The translations under genes and the position numbers were made by a program. DNA of 36,212 bases from Actinoplanes couchii (lineage in GTDB: Bacteria; Actinomycetota; Actinomycetes; Mycobacteriales; Micromonosporaceae), in contig NZ_BOMG01000047.1 of the NCBI RefSeq assembly GCF_016862075.1, forward strand, positions 1 through 36,212, written 5' to 3'. Below, in pieces: positions 31,549 through 36,212 of the stretch. The notes beneath the pieces were generated by a model. That model was given only the letters and a program-made list of their open reading frames with translations, had not been told where the DNA came from and did no database searches. Within the stretch, counting starts at the first letter, position 1. Each line of letters begins with the position of its first letter.

Positions 31549-32431
31549 CCCCACCCACCCGCTCCCGCCCCACCCGCCCTCCCACCCGGTCCCGCCTCGC
31601 GCGGCTTCCCCCTGCACGGCCCCGCTTCAGGTGGCCTCTTCCCACCCGGTCCGGCCTCACGTGGCCTTGTCCGGGGTGGCCCCGTCTCGCATGGCCTTGT
31701 CCGGGGTGATCTCGGCTCGGACGCTCCCGCCTCCCGCGGTGCCAGACCTCTCCGCCCGAGTTCGGCCTGCTTTCGGTCTGGCCTGCTGTCTTCCCGGTCC
31801 CACCACCGGCTCCACTTCCTGTGGCACATCCGCGACGCTCAAGGTCCCCCGCGTCCGGCAGCGAACCGGTTTCCCGTGCGGGCCCGGCTTCCCTCTTCTC
31901 CCTCCGTATCGGTTTGCCGGCCTGACACCGCGCCTTTCCTTCCCTCCGGCCTTCCCTCCGGCCTTCCCTCCGGCCGCGGGCCGATCGCCGCAGCCGTCGC
32001 CCCCTCCGGTTACCGGCCTGTCCCAAGGTCTTTCGTTCTCCCCGAGTGCGGGCCTGCCGCCGAACTCCTCGTTCTCCACCGTTGCGGATCTGCCACCGCA
32101 GTCCTCGCCTTCCCCTGTTCCGGGCCGATCTCCGGTCCCATCGCATGACCTCCTTCACAACCGGTCGCCGCGTTCCTCGCTTGGCCGCCGTTCGCCCTAC
32201 CGCCTTTTGCCTCGCCGACCTTCGCCCTACCGGCCTTCGCTCTACCGGACCCCGCTCTATCCCGCCCCGCTCTGCCGGCCACCGCGCAGCGGGCCCCTGT
32301 CCCACCGGCCTCCTCCTTCTTCCCCTCCTCCTCGGCGTCTGGCCGTTCCTTTCCTTTCGCCATTTTTGGCGTCCGGTGCGCTTCCCTTTCCACGCCCTTC
32401 CGCCGGACCTTTCGTCCCCTTTCTTCCGTGA
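31529..32431 (+). CDS. doubtful 300-codon Pro/Ser-rich frame in the comM-dprA gap
   Basis: A frame opening TTG TCC GAC at 31529, inside the end of comM, and ending TGA at 32429-32431. The product would be about one quarter Pro plus much Ser and Arg, with runs such as FPPAFPPAFPPA, and no recognisable domain. Early codons have GC-rich third positions, later ones much less. Its stop overlaps a GTG (32428) as GTGA and its start overlaps comM, which looks like coupling, but pyrimidine-rich DNA produces few stop codons by chance. The opposite strand is open too. I regard coding as unproven; it may instead be expanded repeat DNA. Confidence 0.2.
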   Translation: MSDAPASPTHPLPPHPPSHPVPPRAASPCTAPLQVASSHPVRPHVALSGVAPSRMALSGVISARTLPPPAVPDLSARVRPAFGLACCLPGPTTGSTSCGTSATLKVPRVRQRTGFPCGPGFPLLPPYRFAGLTPRLSFPPAFPPAFPPAAGRSPQPSPPPVTGLSQGLSFSPSAGLPPNSSFSTVADLPPQSSPSPVPGRSPVPSHDLLHNRSPRSSLGRRSPYRLLPRRPSPYRPSLYRTPLYPAPLCRPPRSGPLSHRPPPSSPPPRRLAVPFLSPFLASGALPFPRPSAGPFVPFLP

Positions 32432-32463
32432 ACCTTGCTTTCGTTTCTTTGAACGGAGAACTG
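31549..32463. repeat. about 0.9 kb pyrimidine-rich, low-complexity DNA between comM and dprA
   Basis: The plus strand is dominated by C and T (for example CCTCCTCCTTCTTCCCCTCC near 32309). Short direct repeats are present: the 11-12-bp unit CTTCCCTCCGGC occurs three times in tandem around 31941-31977, and GGCCTTGTCCGGGGTG occurs twice around 31660-31710. CGCCCTACCG and CGCTCTACCG variants recur near 32190-32250. The strand bias is unlike anything else in the window, and no known gene is seen apart from the doubtful frame above. Confidence 0.7.
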
Positions 32464-32610
32464 ATGAACAGCACGACTGACCACACCCGCACAGGCGACC
32501 CCAGCGCTCAACCACGCAATGCGCCCGCTGTCCGGGTCGGTCTTCCTCATCCGCGATCGAACGTGCCGCCCGGAATCCTGGCGGGCAGCGTCCACGGCGG
32601 TCCGAGATGA
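32464..32610 (+). CDS. small 48-residue ORF coupled to dprA
   Basis: Begins ATG at 32464 with GGAG (from ACGGAGAACTG) about six bases upstream and ends TGA at 32608-32610, overlapping the dprA ATG as ATGA. The product (MNSTTDHTRTGDPSAQ at the N-terminus, ending GSVHGGPR) is polar and basic, with no membrane segment, Cys or known domain. An in-frame GTG at 32428 without a ribosome-binding site would add 12 residues. The good ribosome-binding site plus four-base overlap argue for translation, perhaps only to deliver ribosomes to dprA. It is not recognised. Confidence 0.4.
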   Translation: MNSTTDHTRTGDPSAQPRNAPAVRVGLPHPRSNVPPGILAGSVHGGPR

Positions 32611-34136
32611 AAGAGCTGAACACCGGCCAACAAGACGCCGATCAGATGACGACCGACCAGATGACGACCAACCAGACGACGGACGACCAGACGACGGACG
32701 CGGCTGCAGCTGCTGGGGCTACAACTGACGCAACGCGGACCGGCAAGGCTGCGGCCGACGCTGCCGCGACCAGCGGAGCTACCGCCCACTCAGTGACGGC
32801 TGGCTCAGTGACGGCTGACTCGGTGGCGGCCGGATCCCGGTCGGCTGACTCGGTAGTGGCCGACACGATCCCCGCACGGCCGGTGGTGGCCGACACGATC
32901 CCGGGTCGGCCGGTGGTGGCTGAATCGGTAGCTGGATTAGGGCCGGTTGAGTCGGTGGCGGTGGATGGTTTGGAGGATCAGTTGGCTCGGGTGGCTTTGA
33001 CCTGGCTGGCTGAACCCGGGAATCGGGCTATCTGGAGCCTGGTTCAGGAAGTCGGCGCGCCGGCGGTGCTCGACCGGCTGATCGCTGGGGACGTTCCGGA
33101 CCGGAAGCTTCGGGGATCTGTCGCCGCGCGGCTCACGGCCGGGGATCCGCGGCGGTTCGCCGAGATCGCCCTCCGTCGTGGGGAGCGGTTGGGGGCGCGG
33201 CTCGTGGTGCCGTCCGATCCGGAATGGCCGCGCCGGCTCACCGACCTGGCGACACTGGAACTCGACACCACCGGGCGATACAACCATGACATCCGGCCAC
33301 CGCTCTGTTTCTGGGTGCGCGGGGAGTGGCCGCTCGGCAGGACGCTGGACCGGTCGATCGCGATCGTCGGCGCCCGCGCGGCCACCGACTACGGCACCAA
33401 CGTCACCGGCGATCTGGCGTACTCGGTGGCCTGTGAAGGCTGGACCGTTCTGTCCGGCGGGGCCTTCGGGATCGACGCGGCGGCACATCGGGGAGCGCTC
33501 GCGGCCGACGGGCGTACCGTCGCAGTCCTCGCCTGTGGGGTGGAACGCCCTTATCCGGCCGGCAACTCGGCCCTGCTCGAACGGGTCGCCGAGACCGGCC
33601 TGCTGATCAGCGAGTGGCCGATCGGCGCCGACCCGCTCCGGCACCGGTTCCTGATCAGGAACCGGGTCATCGCGGCTGCCACCGCGGGCACCGTGGTCGT
33701 CGAGGCCGCCGCCCGCAGCGGAGCGACGCAGACGATGAGCCGGGTGCTGGCGCTGGGACGGCCGGCGATGGTCGTACCCGGGCCGGTGACCTCAGCGATG
33801 TCGGTCGGCTGCCACGAGATCCTGCGGAGCAATCCGGACGCGCGGATCGTCACGTCCGCCACCGAGATCCTCGAAGAGGTGGGGAGGATCGGCGAGTACC
33901 TGGCCGATCCTCCACGCGGGCGGGAGCGCCGGCACGATCGGCTGGACGAGGAGAGCACACTCGTCATGGAGGCTCTGCCCGCGAACCGGTCGTCCACTCC
34001 GGAGCTGATCGCCGCGGAGGCACGGCTGGAACTGCCCACGGTGCTGCGACGACTGTCGCTGTTGGAGATGGCAGGCCTGGTGGTACGAGCCGGCAACGGC
34101 TACATCCTCAGGCACTCCCCGTCCGGAACCGGCTGA
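32607..34136 (+). CDS. dprA: DNA-processing protein DprA with repetitive N-terminal extension
   Basis: DprA of 509 residues; the family binds single-stranded DNA and loads RecA during transformation. The Rossmann-like core shows SIAIVGARAATDYG (250-263), LSGGAFGIDAAAHRGAL (282-298), RNRVIAAA (351-358) and VVEAAARSGATQT (364-376). A SAM-like helical region (about 122-175) precedes it and a winged helix (about 440-505) follows. Residues 1-120 are extra: Thr/Gln/Asp repeats (DQMTT), then Ala-rich, then SVTAGSVTADSVAAG and a 10-residue repeat VVADTIPxRP. Without them length is about 389, normal for the family. The true start could be nearer residue 112-120, where GTG codons occur, but ATG 32607 overlaps the upstream small ORF as ATGA. 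Confidence 0.9.
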   Translation: MKELNTGQQDADQMTTDQMTTNQTTDDQTTDAAAAAGATTDATRTGKAAADAAATSGATAHSVTAGSVTADSVAAGSRSADSVVADTIPARPVVADTIPGRPVVAESVAGLGPVESVAVDGLEDQLARVALTWLAEPGNRAIWSLVQEVGAPAVLDRLIAGDVPDRKLRGSVAARLTAGDPRRFAEIALRRGERLGARLVVPSDPEWPRRLTDLATLELDTTGRYNHDIRPPLCFWVRGEWPLGRTLDRSIAIVGARAATDYGTNVTGDLAYSVACEGWTVLSGGAFGIDAAAHRGALAADGRTVAVLACGVERPYPAGNSALLERVAETGLLISEWPIGADPLRHRFLIRNRVIAAATAGTVVVEAAARSGATQTMSRVLALGRPAMVVPGPVTSAMSVGCHEILRSNPDARIVTSATEILEEVGRIGEYLADPPRGRERRHDRLDEESTLVMEALPANRSSTPELIAAEARLELPTVLRRLSLLEMAGLVVRAGNGYILRHSPSGTG

Positions 34137-34158
34137 TCGCCAGCCATGCCCCGCCCAG

Positions 34159-34274
34159 GGCCGGCTGAACAGCGGGCACGCTCATGCCCTGGCTGGTCAG
34201 CGGCACGCTTCATGCTCCGGCTGGTCAACGGCACGCTTCGCGTGAGGGCGGCTGATCACCGGGCACGGTGAAGG
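34159..34274. repeat. four degenerate copies of a 27-32-bp repeat after dprA
   Basis: Copies begin near 34159, 34191, 34219 and 34248. Shared core is GGCTGGTCA-CGGCACGCTT with variants in the outer copies. It lies between the convergent dprA and HTH genes in an otherwise gene-free stretch of 222 bp. Confidence 0.6.
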
Positions 34275-34333
34275 CCGGCCTGTCATGGGGCCGGCCACCG
34301 TCGCAGCGGCAGCCGGCTCCCGGGCCGGTCGAA

Positions 34334-34352
34334 CGGCCACAGCACGTGGCCG
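34334..34352. terminator. hairpin downstream of the HTH gene
   Basis: CGGCCAC (34334-34340) and GTGGCCG (34346-34352) form a perfect 7-bp stem around AGCAC, seven bases past the HTH stop on the minus strand. It could serve both convergent transcripts. Confidence 0.5.
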
Positions 34353-34358
34353 GTCATG

Positions 34359-34568
34359 TCAGTCCTCGGACTCGTCCAGGTCACGGCGATGAACCTTCAT
34401 CCACGCCTCGACGTCCTCGGTCAACCAAACCTTTCCCTGCGCCAGGTCAGCGACCGGTTTCGGAAAGTCGGCACGGCTGGTGATCTGGTACGCCCGCTGG
34501 CGGCTGACTCCGCCGAGACGAATGCGGATCTCGTGCGCGCCCATGAGGCGGATCGGCTTCACTCCCAC
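34359..34568 (-). CDS. AlpA/excisionase-like helix-turn-helix protein
   Basis: Small DNA-binding protein of 69 residues. A MerR/AlpA-type HTH is clear: RLMGAHEIRIRLGGVSRQRA, then YQITSRADFPKPVADLAQGK and WLTEDVEAWMKVHRRD. Such proteins act as recombination directionality factors or regulators in phages, plasmids and integrative elements of actinobacteria. Start is GTG 34568, seven bases after TACGGT (34581-34576) and without a ribosome-binding site, so perhaps leaderless; an internal ATG at 34544 (MGAHEIRIRL) is possible. It diverges from two small Cys-motif genes across an AT-richer gap with direct repeats. No integrase is seen in the window, so element membership is unproven. Confidence 0.8.
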   Translation of the reverse strand: MGVKPIRLMGAHEIRIRLGGVSRQRAYQITSRADFPKPVADLAQGKVWLTEDVEAWMKVHRRDLDESED

Positions 34569-34588
34569 ATGATCGACCGTAGGCGCGA

Positions 34589-34634
34589 GACTATTAGTCC
34601 CTTATCAAGTTCATACGAGGCAGCTAGTCTCTTA
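34589..34634. promoter_or_regulatory. direct repeats and inverted repeat in the divergent control region
   Basis: TAGTCCCTTA (34595-34604) and TAGTCTCTTA (34625-34634) are direct repeats exactly 30 bp apart, about three helical turns. The left copy overlaps the inverted repeat GACTA-T-TAGTC (34589-34599). The region is less GC-rich than its surroundings. These look like paired protein-binding sites, possibly for the adjacent HTH protein. Confidence 0.5.
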
Positions 34635-34651
34635 CTGATTTAGGTGGACCC

Positions 34652-35029
34652 ATGCCTAGAGAACACCAGTCAACTGATTCATTTCTGTTCCATCCGCGTC
34701 ATCGACGTGACTGGCGCACCTTTTGGAGGCGCTGCATCTGCGGTCTCCGAGCCCCCTGCATAGACCGTCTTCCCTCGAAACCGTATTCACCTGCAGAGGC
34801 CTCACCTGCACGAATACAGCCGGAAACCGGGGAGCCGGGCCTCTATCGGTCACGACATGCCCGATCGGGAGAGGACACCCAACCGATTCCTCCGGCCACC
34901 GATCCCACCATTCACGAGTCCGGCCCCGACTCGGGGGTGGGACGGCCCGGCCGGCTCACTCCCGCACAGCAGTATCGGGCCGGTTCCGGCCGCCGATCCC
35001 GTCGACGGCGCGATCCCCGCGGGCACTGA
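34652..35029 (+). CDS. hypothetical 125-residue protein with a WRRCxCG...C motif
   Basis: The N-terminal part reads HRRDWRTFWRRCICGLRAPC (about 17-36), with Cys in a C-x-C-x5-C pattern; I recall similar short motifs in uncharacterised actinobacterial accessory proteins, but no function. The remainder is polar, Pro/Arg-rich and probably disordered, ending RLTPAQQYRAGSGRR and a basic tail. ATG 34652 has AGGTGG four bases upstream. It lies 41 bp before the next small Cys-motif gene and diverges from the HTH gene, so the two are likely one operon. Confidence 0.6.
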   Translation: MPREHQSTDSFLFHPRHRRDWRTFWRRCICGLRAPCIDRLPSKPYSPAEASPARIQPETGEPGLYRSRHARSGEDTQPIPPATDPTIHESGPDSGVGRPGRLTPAQQYRAGSGRRSRRRRDPRGH

Positions 35030-35070
35030 GCCCGTGAACCCGCCGACTGATCACTTCCGGGGGAATCCGT

Positions 35071-35322
35071 TTGTCCACCATTCCGGTACCCGAACACCTG
35101 AGCGACCGTCCGCACTGGCTCTGCCGAGTCTGCGGAGAACCGTGGCCGTGCCCCGAGGCGCGGGCGTCACTGCTCAGCGAATACCGCGCCTTTCCATCCC
35201 TGCTCAAGATCTACATGACGACGCTGATGTACGCGGCCATGAGAGACCTGACCATCGACGACGTGCCGTCACCAGCCGAACTGCACGACCGGTTCCTGAC
35301 CTGGGCCCAGCCACCGGCCTGA
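35071..35322 (+). CDS. hypothetical 83-residue protein with a CxxCGxPWPC zinc-ribbon-like motif
   Basis: The sequence LCRVCGEPWPCPEARASLL (about 17-35) has Cys in C-x2-C-x5-C, a pattern of small uncharacterised actinobacterial proteins that are sometimes mislabelled flavin reductases. The middle is helical with some hydrophobic character (LLKIYMTTLMYAAMRDL), and the end has SPAELHDRFLTWAQ. Start is TTG 35071 with GGGGGAA six bases upstream. It could bind metal through the Cys cluster; that is an inference. It follows the other Cys-motif gene on the same strand. Confidence 0.65.
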   Translation: MSTIPVPEHLSDRPHWLCRVCGEPWPCPEARASLLSEYRAFPSLLKIYMTTLMYAAMRDLTIDDVPSPAELHDRFLTWAQPPA

Positions 35323-35727
35323 CGATGCTGAACAGTCACCCGACAGGTCGCATGATCGAACAGTGGGATTGTCGCGTCTTTGAACGACCATCCGAGAACG
35401 CCTGATCGCGGACGATTCGCTCCCACCGTTCCGCAGAACGACGGCGCACCGACGGCGCCAACGTTGCTGCCGGAGACGCATGCCCGGGTCGCGTCTGGAC
35501 TAACAGCGGTTGTCCCAGCCGGATCGCACGTCTCGCCCGCCAGGCTGTGAGCCTTACCGCTGACGTTTCCGCAGTTCGAGGCCTCGACCGCGCGGATGGT
35601 TATCTCCGCTTCCGGATATTTCCATCCTGCGCAGATTGTCTTTTTGAACGGCGGAGATGTCGGCCGGCCGCAAGGTTCACGGCCTGCTGGACGAGATGCC
35701 GCACGGCGCTGCTGACGGCGCCGCACC

Positions 35728-35793
35728 GCGTCGATGGCGGTCCGGCGCCGCGCCGATGGCGGTTCGGCGCCGCGCCGATGGCGGTGCCGCGCC
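35728..35793. repeat. three tandem 22-bp repeats
   Basis: Units of 22 bp start at 35728, 35750 and 35772, close to GCGCCGATGGCGGTTCGGCGCC, whose ends are inverted repeats (GGCGC/GCGCC). A degraded fourth copy containing GCGATGGCGGTGCCG follows near 35807. Confidence 0.8.
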
Positions 35794-35908
35794 ACGTCGC
35801 GGCGCGGCGATGGCGGTGCCGTGTCGCGCCGCTGAGGAATCAGGCCCGTCGCGGTGCAGGCGATGACCGGCCTGAACTGGGGCGATGGCTGATCCGGAGC
35901 GATCAACC

Positions 35909-36180
35909 AAACCGAGGTGAGCACCGGGCCGGAGCAATCGCCTGGACCGAGGTGATGACCGGGACCGAGGTGATGACCGGGACCGAGGCGATCCCTTCGG
36001 ACCGAGGCGATAACCGGGACCGAGGCGATCGCGAACCGAAGTGATGATTGGGACCGAGGTGATCGTCCGAACCGAAGTGATGGCTGGGACCGAGGTGATG
36101 GTCGGGACCGAAGCAATCGCCCGAACCGGAACGATTGCCCGAACCTGAGTATTCGCCCGGACCAGGGTGATCGCTCCGGA
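35909..36180. repeat. 18-bp degenerate tandem repeat array
   Basis: About 14 units fit ACCGAGGTGATNNCCGGG; two neighbours near 35945-35980 are identical. Most are 18 bp, with one-or-two-base slips near 35998 and 36035. Since 18 is a multiple of three, frames stay open; the minus strand reads PGHHLG repeats. Copies fade toward the right edge of the window, where the array may continue. Confidence 0.8.
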
Positions 36181-36212
36181 TCGGGTTTGTGTGGTGGCGG
36201 GGTGAAGAGGGG

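Larger units (their letters stand above)
35323..36212. other. 890-bp tail with no recognisable gene
   Basis: No known family is found in any frame. The first 370 bp are ordinary unique sequence with moderate GC, followed by a 22-bp repeat block (35728-35793) and an 18-bp repeat array from about 35909 to the edge. A long frame on the minus strand (36116-35211) is open but repetitive and unlike a protein. Confidence 0.6.

Noticed and set aside
30512..32623. 703-codon minus-strand frame, Arg/Gly-rich
   Set aside because: It is antisense to comM and to the pyrimidine-rich block; composition is pure low-complexity Arg/Gly/Pro with no domain, as expected when high-GC DNA lacks stop codons.
34857..35405. 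182-codon plus-strand frame across both small Cys-motif genes
   Set aside because: It lies in a different frame, has a Pro/Arg-rich shadow composition and lacks a ribosome-binding site, whereas the two shorter frames have both ribosome-binding sites and Cys motifs.
35211..36116. 301-codon minus-strand frame in the terminal region
   Set aside because: Runs through 18-bp and 22-bp repeats and then antisense into the small Cys-motif gene; no ribosome-binding site or domain. The part around 35390-35650 gives a Cys-containing stretch that I briefly compared with secreted surface proteins, but no motif matched.
35909..36180. CRISPR-like array
   Set aside because: Units are only 18 bp and directly adjacent with no spacers; no cas genes nearby. 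The same holds for the 22-bp and 28-bp arrays.

Overview
The window is a high-GC actinobacterial chromosome segment. GTG and TTG starts are common, genes overlap as GTGA, ATGA and TGATG, and there is a putative F420-dependent oxidoreductase, MEP-pathway isoprenoid genes and a DivIVA-family protein. The gene content suggests Micromonosporaceae (Actinoplanes-like); that placement is an inference. No rRNA, tRNA, transposase or CRISPR array was recognised.

Layout. (1) 1-6.6 kb, minus strand: a catabolic operon of APC permease, glutamine-synthetase-like ligase, aldehyde dehydrogenase, short-chain dehydrogenase and two tandem class-I amidohydrolases. Together they look like a gamma-glutamylated amine or amino-alcohol degradation route. 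(2) 6.6-7.15 kb: a 588-bp gap with an orphan AAGGAGG sequence, a 35-codon frame opening with ATA, and a 13-bp-stem hairpin. (3) 7.2-12.5 kb, plus strand: short MerR regulator, NarL-type two-component pair, ABC exporter pair and an LLM oxidoreductase. (4) 12.5-13.1 kb: a PadR regulator with a palindrome over its own promoter. (5) 13.3-17.8 kb: GNAT protein facing the minus-strand group dxr - M50 protease - ispG, the same set as M. tuberculosis Rv2867c-Rv2870c. (6) 17.9-22.1 kb: YihY-type membrane protein, PYROXD2-like FAD protein, a metallo-beta-lactamase/Rieske protein and a small membrane protein. (7) 22.2-29.3 kb, minus strand: rpsB, tsf, pyrH, frr, cdsA, rlmN and a DivIVA-domain protein. 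(8) 29.65-34.1 kb, plus strand: a YraN-like protein, the ComM/YifB ATPase and dprA. Here comM and dprA are separated by about 1 kb of pyrimidine-rich DNA, and DprA carries a repetitive N-terminal extension of about 120 residues. (9) 34.3-36.2 kb, accessory in character: an AlpA/excisionase-like HTH gene divergent from two small Cys-motif proteins, then gene-free repeat-rich DNA to the window end.

A recurring theme is short degenerate tandem repeats: 22 bp in the pyrH-frr gap, about 28 bp after dprA, 22 bp near 35.7 kb, 18 bp from 35.9 kb to the edge, and repeats inside the dprA coding sequence. Several plus-strand genes have a TANNNT box 6-8 bp before an ATG with no good ribosome-binding site, suggesting leaderless transcripts. 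The points most worth following up are the comM-dprA gap with its chained frames, the DprA extension, the HTH/Cys-protein locus, the ATA-start frame and the amino-alcohol reading of the first operon.
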